Assembly (NCBI GenBank): GCA_035634055.1
Contig: DASQDR010000033.1
Span: forward strand, 1 to 64,000
From: JAICTV01 sp035634055
GTDB lineage: Bacteria; Planctomycetota; Phycisphaerae; Tepidisphaerales; Tepidisphaeraceae
Direction: 5' to 3'
DNA: 64,000 bases
Shown here in pieces: positions 26,089 through 35,239 of this stretch. The notes beneath the pieces are model-generated. The model did not search any database, was not told the DNA's origin, and saw only the letters and a list, made by a program, of their open reading frames with translations. A program made the translations under genes and the position numbers. Positions within the stretch are counted from its first letter, which is position 1, and each line of letters opens with the position of its first letter.

Positions 26089-27627
26089 TCAGTCGTTGCC
26101 CATCGACTTGGGCTCCGTGACCGACCCCTTGCCGAACTCCAGTCGATCGATGTCCTCGGCCACCCCTTGCAGCCGCGGCAAGTAGGCGCGGATGAACCCG
26201 TTGCGCAGCACGTTGCCGACGATCTGGAGGATGCTGGTCTTGGGGTTGTCCACCGCGCCGCGGAAGGAGATCAGCGTGGCGAGCTGGTCGCGCGCCTGGT
26301 TCTTCAGCACGCCGTGCGCCACGCCCACCACCGCTTCCCAGAAGAACTCGATGGGGTTGTCCTCCTTGATGTCGCGCGACAGCGTGAGCACCTTCAGGCT
26401 GCGGAACATCGGCTTGACGTACCCCTCAAGGGCCCCCTCCTTGGCGTCCATCTCCACGACCAGATCGAAGAACCCGTGCTCGAAGTCGATCCCGCCGTAC
26501 GACCGCGCCAGCTCGTTCAGCTTCGTCACGTCCAGCCCGACCAGCCGCGTCGCCATCTGGAACGTAGGGCGGTAGCTGAAGGGGTTGATCTGCATCTGGT
26601 ACTCGAACTTGGCGTGGTCCATCGCCAGCGCGGTCGCCTTCACGGTGGCGATCATCGGCGTGACCTCGTCGCGCACGTTGGTCAGGTTCTCCAGCGAGGC
26701 GTCGAGGTGGCTGAGGTAGACGTCGACCGGCGGGTTGCGGTCGAACGCGCGGAAGTGGACCGAGCCGTCCCGCACCAGGCACGAATTGATTCGGAACGGG
26801 AACAAGTCCTGGATGATCTCCAGCCACGGGCCGCCCGCCGCGGCGGTGCCGGCCGTACCCTCGGTGCCGCCGGTCTGGCTCTCGGCGTCGCTGCCGGCAT
26901 CCACGAAGTTCAGCTCCGGGCGATCGATCACGATGCGCCCCACGATCTTGCGGTGCATCAGCGCGTCCCACTCGATCGCCAGGTCCACGCGCTTGGCGGC
27001 GAACAGCGGCACCGGCACGTTGCCGGTCGTCTTGAGCAGCCGGATGTCGTTGATCGAGTAAGACCCGCGCAGCAGGTGGACGTCGATGTCGCGGATCTTC
27101 CCGTCGTACATCGGGTTCTGGTCGATGGTGCGGTTGACGTACCAGACCAAGAACCGCGGCAGCGCCAGCCGGGCGGCGACGACCGCAACCACCAGCAGCA
27201 TCAACAGGATGCCCAGAACGCGCCACCACGAGCGCTTGCGGCGAGGCTTCTTCTTCGCTTTGCCTTTCCCGTCCCCGCCGCCGTCGCCGGACGGGGAGGC
27301 GCCCGACGGGGAACGGTCGGACGGGGCGTGAGCGGACGGGGAACCGTCGGACGCCTTGGCGGCGTCGTCCCGCTGAGTCGATCCGGCTGCTGGAGGGGAA
27401 TCGTCAGCGACGCGATCGTCGCGCTGCGGATCCCCTGCGCCTGCACGCCCGCCGCCCGGCGACGGTTTGTCCGCCGCCCGACCCGCGGGCGCAGTTTTCT
27501 CGGCCACGTCGCTCACGATGGCCGAAGGGATGCAAACCGCGCACCGTGCCGCGCGCACCGCGGCGGCAAGCCGCGCCGTCGGTAGACCAGATAGCCGATT
27601 CGATGCCAGTGGGAGGGCTCTGGTCAC
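26089..27627 (-). CDS. DUF748/AsmA-like membrane-anchored protein
   Basis: The start is a GTG at 27627 with an AAGGAAGGAG site; it overlaps the upstream stop as GTGA, implying translational coupling. The first ~130 residues are disordered, with Ser-Pro-Ser-Gly-Asp tandem repeats and a poly-basic stretch. One transmembrane helix follows (WWRVLGILLMLLVVAVVAAR). The large domain has DUF748-like features: INDIRLLKTTGNVPVPLFAA, RIVIDRPELNFVD and DVYLSHLDASLENLT. AsmA/DUF748 proteins work at the envelope, often in lipid transport or outer-membrane assembly. Total 512 aa. Confidence in the family is moderate and the precise role unknown. Confidence 0.72.
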   Translation of the reverse strand: MTRALPLASNRLSGLPTARLAAAVRAARCAVCIPSAIVSDVAEKTAPAGRAADKPSPGGGRAGAGDPQRDDRVADDSPPAAGSTQRDDAAKASDGSPSAHAPSDRSPSGASPSGDGGGDGKGKAKKKPRRKRSWWRVLGILLMLLVVAVVAARLALPRFLVWYVNRTIDQNPMYDGKIRDIDVHLLRGSYSINDIRLLKTTGNVPVPLFAAKRVDLAIEWDALMHRKIVGRIVIDRPELNFVDAGSDAESQTGGTEGTAGTAAAGGPWLEIIQDLFPFRINSCLVRDGSVHFRAFDRNPPVDVYLSHLDASLENLTNVRDEVTPMIATVKATALAMDHAKFEYQMQINPFSYRPTFQMATRLVGLDVTKLNELARSYGGIDFEHGFFDLVVEMDAKEGALEGYVKPMFRSLKVLTLSRDIKEDNPIEFFWEAVVGVAHGVLKNQARDQLATLISFRGAVDNPKTSILQIVGNVLRNGFIRAYLPRLQGVAEDIDRLEFGKGSVTEPKSMGND

Positions 27628-28700
27628 GCGCTCGCTCCTTCCTTCTTTTCAGCATCGTCCGCGACGAGCGCGACTCGCACGCCCGGCGACGCGACGCCGC
27701 GCGCCGCCCCGCCATCGCCGACGGCGATCCTCCGCCCGCGGACGGCGCAAGCCTCGCCGCCGCCGACAATTGCGGGCGCGGTCGCGACGGTGGGTTCGTT
27801 TTGCACATGTGGATGCGCGCCGCGCGCACCGCTCGTCGGACTTGCCGTCGCCGACCGAGCCGACGGAGCCGACGAATGCGACGCCCCGGCGAGCGCGGCG
27901 GCGCCTCGGCGGGCGACGCGTCCGTCCTCATCCTGCGCGCGCGGGTCCCCGGCCGCTCCGGGCGCTTCTCGCGGCTCGGTCGCCGGCGCGACCGGCGCCT
28001 CGTACGGCGCGGCCAGCGTGGCGCTCGCCAGGTCGGCTTCGCCTTCGCCTTCGGCTTCGTCCTCGGCTTGCCTGGCGGCGCGGCGCAATTGCTGGAGCTC
28101 GCGCATCGCGCGGTGGAGCATCGACTGGAGGCGGTGCTCGTAGCGGTTGAGGCGCTCGAACGATCCGCCGTCCGGCTCGCGCAGCGACCGCGCCAGCACC
28201 GCGCCGGCGTCGAGCGGCGCTGCCGGCATGTCGCCGCGCGCGGCGGCGGACGCCTTGATCTGCTCCCACCGCGCGTCGCCGAGCGGCGGGCCGTCGTAGA
28301 CGCGCCACCCGCAGCGATCGAGGTGGTCGCGGAGGTGGGCGTCGGCGTGCGCCTCGTGCTCCGCCGCCTCCGCCGCCGTCACCCGCCGCAGCCGCCACGC
28401 CAGCGCCACCACGCGGTCGCAGAGCACGAACTCGACCGCCGACCGCGGCCGCAGGTCCGCCAGCATTGCCGCGCGGAACCGCACGAACGCCGCGTCGTCC
28501 TCCCCCGGCAGGACCAGCTCGCGGCAGAACAACCCGTGCGTGATCGCGTTGCGCGCCGCGGCGCGCTTCCCCCGCTCGGTCCGCGGCCCGGTCGACCGCT
28601 TCGCGTTGCGCCGATTGGCCCGAACCTTCCGCGCCGACACCGCCGTCGCCAGCCGCTCGAGGCGCGCAGCGGCATCCGAATCAAGATCAATGCAGGTCAT
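27624..28700 (-). CDS. Conserved hypothetical protein with NAKRSTGPRTERGK motif
   Basis: ATG at 28700 follows an AGGAGGG site. The N-terminal region has ANRRNAKRSTGPRTERGKRA and NAITHGLFCRELVLPGEDDA, a motif set I recognise from a large family of uncharacterised proteins in planctomycetes and acidobacteria. EFVLCDRVVALAWRLRR and LNRYEHRLQSMLHRAMRELQ follow, likely helical. After residue ~230 the sequence is disordered and Ala/Gly/Arg-rich. The stop overlaps the start of the DUF748-like gene. The role is unknown; the repetitive tail may be poorly conserved. Confidence 0.7.
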   Translation of the reverse strand: MTCIDLDSDAAARLERLATAVSARKVRANRRNAKRSTGPRTERGKRAAARNAITHGLFCRELVLPGEDDAAFVRFRAAMLADLRPRSAVEFVLCDRVVALAWRLRRVTAAEAAEHEAHADAHLRDHLDRCGWRVYDGPPLGDARWEQIKASAAARGDMPAAPLDAGAVLARSLREPDGGSFERLNRYEHRLQSMLHRAMRELQQLRRAARQAEDEAEGEGEADLASATLAAPYEAPVAPATEPREAPGAAGDPRAQDEDGRVARRGAAALAGASHSSAPSARSATASPTSGARGAHPHVQNEPTVATAPAIVGGGEACAVRGRRIAVGDGGAARGVASPGVRVALVADDAEKKEGASA

Positions 28701-28931
28701 GACGACCCTCCTGAGGTGGGAATGAGATGAGGTGGGAGTGAAGCGAACGAAGCAGGGCATTATCCCAGCGGCGCGCGGAACCTGTCAAAGGTTTTCGCCC
28801 CGCGCAAGCGGAGGAGGGAGGGGGAGGGAATGTGAGCGCAAAGCGTCCGGTCAACGGCCAGTAGACGCGTTGTTCGCAAGTGGCAAAACTGCCGCGATTC
28901 AGCTAAAAGAGTGAACGGGAAACCGTGTTGC

Positions 28932-28950
28932 CGGTTGTCAGCGACAACCG
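28932..28950. other. Short perfect palindrome upstream of tRNA-Arg
   Basis: The arms cggttgtc and gacaaccg form an 8-bp stem with a 3-nt loop, 60 nt before the tRNA. It could be an operator or a weak terminator on the plus strand (followed by ttta). No T-run is convincing. Confidence 0.35.
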
Positions 28951-29011
28951 TTTACGCGACTGTTAAGTGCTTGAGCGGTTATCTCACTGGCTAGACACTC
29001 GGAATCGCGTC

Positions 29012-29085
29012 GCACTCGTAGCTCAATTGGACAGAGCATCGGTCTTCGGAACCGAGGGTTGCAGGTTCGAGTCCTGCCGAGTGCG
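29012..29085 (+). tRNA. tRNA-Arg (anticodon TCG)
   Basis: The cloverleaf is complete. Acceptor GCACTCG pairs with CGAGTGC; the D stem is GCTC/GAGC, the anticodon stem TCGGT/ACCGA around loop CTTCGGA (anticodon TCG, reading CGA), and the T arm GCAGG-TTCGAGT-CCTGC. The discriminator is G; CCA is not encoded. It stands alone, away from the tRNA cluster at 40 kb. Confidence 0.95.
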
Positions 29086-29607
29086 CTTCATCCCCCCGGC
29101 CGGGCGACCCTCGACCAGATATAGAACACCGATTTTGTGCGCGAACCACGCGAGGTCGCGTGGCGTCTTTGCTTAGGATCGGCCGCAACCATTGGCCGGA
29201 GCAAAAGATCAGCCGATTTTTGCGGCGTTTGGCAGGGTGGCGGCAATAGGTCGTAACGGCGTGAGGGTCGTCCGGGCCGGCGCGGTGGGGGCGGCTTGGA
29301 GACGGCCGAAAATGTGTTAGGCTGAGAGGGCCTGACATTGTTGTAGCACAGAGAGAGGCACGGCCCCGCGGGCGTCGGCAGGTTGCGCGGCGGGCGGGGT
29401 CGCGGAGGAGTGAGTCGTCGGCGTGTCCCCCAGGGGGGCTCTCGCGCGGGCGACACGGGTGGGCGGCGCGGTCATTCGCAGCGCCGGCCAACGGATCAAC
29501 ACCGTCCGAAAAGAACGCGAAGTCGTCCGCGGTTCCGCCGCGCGCCAGTCGCGCGCGCGGGGCGCGATGGACGGAACAGCACGTACGCACGTTCGCAGGA
29601 GAACATT
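29086..29607. other. Long leader region before the PEP-CTERM gene
   Basis: Roughly 520 nt lie between tRNA-Arg and the start of the repeat protein. A possible promoter is TTGGAG (about 29295) with TAGGCT about 16 nt downstream, leaving a ~280-nt 5' leader. Frames through this part show no recognisable protein. The Shine-Dalgarno CAGGAG sits just before the ATG. Confidence 0.35.
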
Positions 29608-32600
29608 ATGGCATCGTCGTCGTCGTCGTCGGCCGGGTTCGTGTCGTCGTCGTCCCCTTCGAAGAGCGCACGGCGGCGGCGCATGCTGGCGTCGGCCGCG
29701 GTGGCGGCGGGACTGGCGGCGGTGACGCTGCTGCCGCGGGCGGCGCGGGCGGAAGACCTGTACTGGGACGCCAACGGCACCGAGGCCGGCGCGGGCGCCG
29801 CGCCCAGCGGCACCTGGGGCACCGATAGCTTCTGGAACACGATCGCCGACGGCACCGACGCCGACCTGAACGGCCCCGGCACGATCGGCGGCTGGGTGGA
29901 CGGCAAGACCGCCGTCTTCTCCGCCGGCGCTGACGCCACGGGGGCGTTCACCGTCACGCTGAACAGCGCCACCACGCCGATCAACGCCGCGGGCATCACC
30001 CTCGAGCAGGGCGTGATCACCTTTGCTCCTGACGGCGGCGGCCTTGGCACCGTCGCGGTCGGCGCGGGCACGGTTCGGGTCAACCAGGGCGCGACGCTGG
30101 CCATCGCCAGCGCCGCCCGCATCTCGCACACGGCCGGCGGCAAGCTGGTCCTGGACGGCGGCACGATCCGCAACGGCGCCGGCGGCGCGGCCAACCTGTA
30201 CGCGGCCGAATCGACCATGGAACTGACCGATAAGGGCGGCACGATCGACGTGCCGACGGGCGGCATTGTCGCCTACAACAACCTGATCGGCATGACCGCC
30301 GGCACCACCGCCGCCACCCTGACCAAGACCGGCGCGGGCGAAATTCGACCCAAGACCGGCGCCTTCACCACGCTCAACGTCGAGCAGGGGCTGTGGCGCG
30401 TCCACGGCACCGGCGGGACCGAGAGCGCCTTCGGCGCGGCCAACAGCGTGGTCAACATCTCCAGCGGCGCGGCGGTCGGCACCAGCATTGCGCTGGTCTC
30501 CCCGGCGACGCGCAGCTTCGTGCTCGGCGGCGGGACCAACGGCGCGACGTTCGTCGTCAACGCGTCGATGACCGTCAACGGCGTCGTGAGCGGCGACGGC
30601 GGGCTGACCGTCAACGGCAACGGGTTCACCGGCGCCTCCAGCGGCGTGCTGGTCCTGGGCGGCGCCAACACCTACGCCGGCGGCACGCGGGTGAACCTCG
30701 GCACGCTGACCGCCACCGGCGGCAACGCCATCCCCGACGCCTCGCGCGTCACCCTCCCCACCGCCGCCACCGCGCTGGCGGTGTTCAACGTGGCCGCCAG
30801 CGAGACCATCGCGTCGCTCAGCGGCGGCGGGCTGGTGAATTCCGGCGGGACCGGGGTCACGCACGGCGCCGTCACCATCGCCAGCGGCGCCACCCTCAGC
30901 CTCGGGGCCGACAACACCGACACCACCTTCACCGGGCTGATGTCGGGCGCGGGCAACCTGACCAAGATCGGCACCGGCACGTTCACCATCCAGGGTCACA
31001 ACTACACCTACAGCGGCGGCTCGACCAACATCACCAAGGGGACGCTGCGCTACGCCGACAACACCGCCGGCCTGCCGGACAGCACCACCGTCAACATCGC
31101 CAGCGGCGCGACGATGGACATGAACGGCGCCAGCGACACCATCGGCAACATCACCGGCTCGGGCGACATCAAGAACGCCGGCACCGCCCGCACCCTCAGC
31201 CTGCTCGGCAGCACGGTGCAGACCTTTGACGGCGTCATCAGCGGCGCGCTGAGCCTGACGCGCGGCGGCAACGCCACCAGCGGGCTCACCCTGACCAAGA
31301 ACAACACCTACACCGGCCAGACCAGCCTCGCCGCCGGCGCGCGGCTCTACCTTGGCACCGACAACGCCCTGCCGGTCACCACCACGCTGAACATCAACAA
31401 CACCACGTTCGACCTGAAGAACGCGGCCGGGCAGGCGTACAACCAGCAGGTGGCGGCGTTCTCCAACTTCGCCAGCGCCGCTCAGACCCCGATCATCACC
31501 AACACCGCCACCGGCGAGGCCAACCGCCGGACCTTCACCGTCACCGGCACCGCCAACGTGAAGCCGACGGTCGCATCGTGGATCAGCTTCCAGGGGAACC
31601 TGACGCTGGCCAAGGGCGGCACCGGCGGCACGCTCACGCTGAGCGGCTCGAGCAACACCTTCACCGGCGGGTTGCAGATGAACGCCGGCACGGTGGTGGT
31701 CGACGGCGACGCCAACCTCGGCGCCATCCCCGCCGCGAAGGACGCGGCGAACCTCTCGTTCAACGGCGGCACGCTCCGCACCGCCGCCGCGCTCACGATC
31801 AACTCCAGCCGCGGCATCGAGGTGAAGAGCGGCGGCGGGACGTTCGACACCAACGCCTTTGACACCACCGCCGGCGACGTCGCCGGCACCGGCAAGTTCA
31901 CCAAGTCGTCGGCCGGCACGCTCACGGTCAACCACGCGCGCGTCGGGGACATCGCCGTCACCGGCGGTACGCTGAAGGTCGCGACCAACGGCGCCGCCAC
32001 CGGCACCAGCTCGACCACCGGCGTCACCGTCAGCAACGGCGGCAAGTTGGACCTGACTAACAACCGCATGATCATCAAGGGCGGCGCCGCTTCGGCCGCC
32101 GCCACCACGGCGCTGATCAAGTCCGGCCGCAACGGCGGGACGTGGGACGGCAGCGGCATCGTCACGACCGAGGGTGCGGCCGCTTCCGGGCTGACCAGCC
32201 TGGGCACCGCGACGGCCGAGCAGATGGGGCTCGTCGGCGGCACGTTCGGCGGGCAGGGCGTGAGCGCGGGCGACCTGCTGGTCGCCTACACCTACGCCGG
32301 CGACGCCAACCTCGACGCCACGCTGGACGGCGACGATTACTTCCAGATCGACAGCAACGTGAACTCGCCCGGCGCGACCGGCTGGTTCAACGGCGACTTC
32401 GACCACAACGGCCGGATCGACGGCGACGACTACTTCATCCTCGACCGCAACATCGGCCGCCAGGCCGCCGGCGCCGTGCCGGCGCAGACGGCATCGAGCC
32501 CGATGACCGCCGCCGCCGCGGGCGGGGCACTCTCCGACGGCGTGACGGCCGTGCCGGAGCCGGCGTCGATCGGCCTGATCGGCATCGCCGCCGCCACCCT

Positions 32601-32649
32601 GCTGGGCCGCCGCCGCCGGTCGCGCGTGGCGCACGGTTCTTGCCGATGA
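29608..32649 (+). CDS. Autotransporter-repeat surface protein with calcium loops and PEP-CTERM tail
   Basis: The 1013-aa protein has a Ser-rich N-terminus, a twin-basic/hydrophobic signal (ARRRRMLASAAVAAGLAAVT), and a ~800-residue beta-helix. The helix is made of autotransporter-associated (PATR-like) repeats: GGLTVNGNGFTG, LTKIGTGTFTIQG, LTLTKNNTYTGQTSLAAGA, LTLSGSSNTFTGGLQMNAGT. Near the end, GDANLDATLDGDDYFQID and GDFDHNGRIDGDDYFILD form two dockerin-like calcium loops. The C-terminus VPEPASIGLIGIAAATLLG followed by RRRRSR is a classic PEP-CTERM sorting signal. It should be a secreted, exosortase-processed surface or matrix protein. CAGGAG precedes ATG at 29608. Confidence 0.9.
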   Translation: MASSSSSSAGFVSSSSPSKSARRRRMLASAAVAAGLAAVTLLPRAARAEDLYWDANGTEAGAGAAPSGTWGTDSFWNTIADGTDADLNGPGTIGGWVDGKTAVFSAGADATGAFTVTLNSATTPINAAGITLEQGVITFAPDGGGLGTVAVGAGTVRVNQGATLAIASAARISHTAGGKLVLDGGTIRNGAGGAANLYAAESTMELTDKGGTIDVPTGGIVAYNNLIGMTAGTTAATLTKTGAGEIRPKTGAFTTLNVEQGLWRVHGTGGTESAFGAANSVVNISSGAAVGTSIALVSPATRSFVLGGGTNGATFVVNASMTVNGVVSGDGGLTVNGNGFTGASSGVLVLGGANTYAGGTRVNLGTLTATGGNAIPDASRVTLPTAATALAVFNVAASETIASLSGGGLVNSGGTGVTHGAVTIASGATLSLGADNTDTTFTGLMSGAGNLTKIGTGTFTIQGHNYTYSGGSTNITKGTLRYADNTAGLPDSTTVNIASGATMDMNGASDTIGNITGSGDIKNAGTARTLSLLGSTVQTFDGVISGALSLTRGGNATSGLTLTKNNTYTGQTSLAAGARLYLGTDNALPVTTTLNINNTTFDLKNAAGQAYNQQVAAFSNFASAAQTPIITNTATGEANRRTFTVTGTANVKPTVASWISFQGNLTLAKGGTGGTLTLSGSSNTFTGGLQMNAGTVVVDGDANLGAIPAAKDAANLSFNGGTLRTAAALTINSSRGIEVKSGGGTFDTNAFDTTAGDVAGTGKFTKSSAGTLTVNHARVGDIAVTGGTLKVATNGAATGTSSTTGVTVSNGGKLDLTNNRMIIKGGAASAAATTALIKSGRNGGTWDGSGIVTTEGAAASGLTSLGTATAEQMGLVGGTFGGQGVSAGDLLVAYTYAGDANLDATLDGDDYFQIDSNVNSPGATGWFNGDFDHNGRIDGDDYFILDRNIGRQAAGAVPAQTASSPMTAAAAGGALSDGVTAVPEPASIGLIGIAAATLLGRRRRSRVAHGSCR

Positions 32650-32659
32650 AGGATTGAGC

Positions 32660-32840
32660 CACGAATCGACACGAATGTTCACGAATAAGAGAGAGTGAGG
32701 GTTTGACGGGGTGCGCTGGCATCGCCGGCGTGCCGCCGCCACAGCCCTCGTCTCTCTTCATCCGTGTCCATCCGTGCCCCATCGGTGGCCAACTCTGCTT
32801 CTCTTCATCGGTGTCGATCGGTGCCCCATCGGTGGCTGAA
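32660..32840. repeat. Imperfect repeats of the CCACGAAT / ATCGGTGGC type
   Basis: The segment begins with cacgaatcgacacgaatgtt-like units after the PEP-CTERM gene. It then has two copies of a longer unit, tcatccgtgtccatccgtgc and tcatcggtgtcgatcggtgc, each continuing into cccatcggtggc. These sit directly before the aminotransferase gene. Similar intergenic motifs are common in planctomycete genomes (from memory). Confidence 0.6.
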
Positions 32841-32881
32841 CGGGTTTTGCATTTTCCCCCCGCGTTCCTATCGTTGCGCGG

Positions 32882-34024
32882 ATGGACGTGAAGCTGCTGG
32901 ACCTTCAGGCGCAGTACCTCCCGATGCGCAACGAGATCCGCCGGGCGATCGACGCCGTGTGCGATGAGCAGGCGTTGATCCTCGGCCCGCACGTCGAGCG
33001 GTTCGAGAAGTCGTTGGCCGAGTACTGCGGGACGAAGCACGCGATCGGCGTGAGCAGCGGCACCGACGCGCTGCTCTGCACGCTGATGGCCATGGGGATC
33101 AAGCCGGGCGACGAGGTGATCTGCCCGGCGTTCACGTTCTTCGCCACGGCCGGGTCGATCGCGCGGCTGGGGGCGGTGCCGGTCTTCTGCGACATTGATC
33201 CCGGCACGTTCAACCTCGACGTGACCGATGCCGCCCGGCGGATCACGCCCAAGACCCGCGCGATCATGCCGGTCCACCTGTTCGGGCAGTGCGCCGACAT
33301 GGAAGCGGTGAACGCGCTGGCGGCGGCGCACCGGGACGTGAAGGTGATCGAGGACGCCGCCCAGGCGATCGGCGCCCAGCGCAACGGCGGCCCCGCCTGC
33401 TCGCTCGCCGGGCGCAGCGCCGAAGGCGCGGGCGGCGCGGGGTGCCTGAGCTTCTACCCGACGAAGAACTTGGGGGCCTTCGGCGACGCCGGCGCGATCT
33501 GCACCGACGACGACGCGCTGGCCACGCGCTGCCGCAAGCTGCGCGTGCACGGCTCGGGGCACACGTACCACCACGAGATGATCGGGGGGATGTTCCGCCT
33601 GGCGGCGCTCCAGGCGGCGGTGCTGAGCGTGAAGTTGAAGTACCTCAACGAGTGGCACGCCGCCCGCCGCCGCAACGCCGCGCTGTACGACAAGCTGCTC
33701 GCCGGCGCCGAGGGCAAGATCATCCCGCCGAAAATCGCCGCGGGAAACTTCTCGATCTACAACCAGTACGTGGTGCGCATCTTGCCGCCCGCGTCGCGCG
33801 ATGCGGTGAAGCAGACCCTGGCCGAGCGCGGCATCAGCACGGCCGTCTATTACCCGATCCCGCTGCACCTCCAGGAGTGCTTTGCCTACCTCGGTCACAA
33901 GGAGGGCGACCTCCCTCAGAGCGAGCGCGCCTGCCGGGAAGTGCTGGCCCTGCCGGTCCACCCGGAACTGGCGACCGAGCAGGTGAAGCACGTGGCGGCC
34001 GCGCTGCTGGCGGCGGTTGGATGA
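32882..34024 (+). CDS. DegT/DnrJ/EryC1/StrS PLP-dependent aminotransferase
   Basis: These enzymes transaminate keto-sugars to amino-sugars for surface glycans. The 380-aa protein has GVSSGTDALLCTLMAMGIKPGDEV, CPAFTFFATAGSI, the PLP-ring Asp in VIEDAAQAIGAQ, and the Schiff-base Lys195 in FYPTKNLGAFGDAG. The C-terminal YYPIPLHLQECF is typical. A short Gly/Ala-rich insertion (SAEGAGGAG) sits just before the Lys motif. No Shine-Dalgarno is obvious. Glycan genes are not adjacent, so the sugar is not known. Confidence 0.9.
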   Translation: MDVKLLDLQAQYLPMRNEIRRAIDAVCDEQALILGPHVERFEKSLAEYCGTKHAIGVSSGTDALLCTLMAMGIKPGDEVICPAFTFFATAGSIARLGAVPVFCDIDPGTFNLDVTDAARRITPKTRAIMPVHLFGQCADMEAVNALAAAHRDVKVIEDAAQAIGAQRNGGPACSLAGRSAEGAGGAGCLSFYPTKNLGAFGDAGAICTDDDALATRCRKLRVHGSGHTYHHEMIGGMFRLAALQAAVLSVKLKYLNEWHAARRRNAALYDKLLAGAEGKIIPPKIAAGNFSIYNQYVVRILPPASRDAVKQTLAERGISTAVYYPIPLHLQECFAYLGHKEGDLPQSERACREVLALPVHPELATEQVKHVAAALLAAVG

Positions 34025-34268
34025 AGCCTTCCCGCGCCTACCGCGGCCGGCGCGGGGGGGGCGGCGGCGGCGGCGGGATTCGCTCCATCTGTGCCTGGGA
34101 CCACGCCCGGGGCCCGCACATTCGGTCTAGTTAAGCCACGTTACGCCCGCCGCCCATCCCTCCTTCCGTAAAGCATGGTGGCCGCTGCGGTTGACGCGGG
34201 CGGAAGCGTCTGGGTAGGATGCCGCCCGCGTGGGTGAGCTGTACCATCTCTCCAGGGAGGAGAGGATC

Positions 34269-35078
34269 ATGGGATTGTTCCGTTGCCTTTGTTTCCTTTG
34301 CGCCTGCGCGCTCGGCGCTGCCGCCGCGCGCGGCGACTCGTTGAACCCGTGGATCGGCCAGAAGGTCAAGGCCGAGCTGACCGACATCTCGCCGTCGACG
34401 CACCTCGAGGTGCTTTACGATGCCGACGGCTCGGGCAGCGGCTCGGCCGAGCTGCTCACCGGGCGCACCGGCGTCTTCAACTGGGTGCCGCAGGCGGGCA
34501 GCAACAACATCTTCCCGTTCAACCGCGCGTTTCAGAGCTTCTGCATCGACATCCAGCAGGCGTACGAGACGCCCAGCACGTTCACCATCGCGCGGCTGGA
34601 GACCTCGCCGGTCACCGACCCGCCCGGCGTCGCCGGCTCCGGGCCGAACAGCACCTTCATGAGCGTGCAGCAGGCGGACTACCTGCGCGAGCTGTGGGGC
34701 GAGAGCTACGCCGGCATCTGGACCGGCACCGCCCAGGAGCAGGTGGTGAAGGCGACCGCCTTCCAGCTCACGATCTGGGAGATCCTCTTCGAGAGCAGCA
34801 CGAGCACCACCAACCGCCTGAGCGGCGGATACTTCAAGGTGAAGTACGGCACCACCACCCCGCCCAGCTACGTGACGCAGGCCAACGCCTACATGGCGGC
34901 CACGTACGACACCGGCTACTCCGCCTACGAGACGAACCTGATCGCGCTGACGAGCACCTACGGCCAGGACCACCTGGCCTTGGTCCCGCTGCCGGCGGCA
35001 TGCTGGGGCGGGCTGGCGCTGATGGGCGCGGTCGGCTTCCGCGCGTGGCGCAACCGCGCCCGGCCCGAGCTCGCCTGA
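34269..35078 (+). CDS. Secreted VPLPA-CTERM protein with thioester-domain-like motifs
   Basis: A GGGAGGAGAGG site precedes ATG 34269. A signal peptide (LFRCLCFLCACALGAAAARG) leads to a ~210-residue body containing FQSFCIDIQQAYETPS and ATAFQLTIWEILFES. This is the Cys...Gln-x-x-IWE pattern seen in many PEP-CTERM proteins and in thioester (TQXA-like) domains. The C-terminus LVPLPAACWGGLALMGAVGF followed by RAWRNRARPELA is a VPLPA-CTERM sorting signal. It is likely exported, cleaved by an exosortase-type enzyme and possibly surface-attached. Function unknown. The stretch before it (34025-34268) has only a poly-G/GGC run. Confidence 0.8.
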   Translation: MGLFRCLCFLCACALGAAAARGDSLNPWIGQKVKAELTDISPSTHLEVLYDADGSGSGSAELLTGRTGVFNWVPQAGSNNIFPFNRAFQSFCIDIQQAYETPSTFTIARLETSPVTDPPGVAGSGPNSTFMSVQQADYLRELWGESYAGIWTGTAQEQVVKATAFQLTIWEILFESSTSTTNRLSGGYFKVKYGTTTPPSYVTQANAYMAATYDTGYSAYETNLIALTSTYGQDHLALVPLPAACWGGLALMGAVGFRAWRNRARPELA

Positions 35079-35239
35079 AGCAGGCGTCGCCTCCTCAGCG
35101 CTGACTCAATGCCGATCTCGCCAGCCGCGCCGTGGCACGCCGCGGCGCACGCCCGGGCGGGATAGCGCTTGAGCGTCGCACGACCCCATCGCGATCAACT
35201 TCCGCCGCCTGCTGCGACGACGCGCCGGCGGATCGATGG

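Noticed and set aside
29317..32742. Minus-strand 1141-codon frame opposite the PEP-CTERM protein
   Set aside because: High GC keeps the antisense frame open. It has no domain, while the plus strand has a signal peptide, repeats and a CTERM tail.
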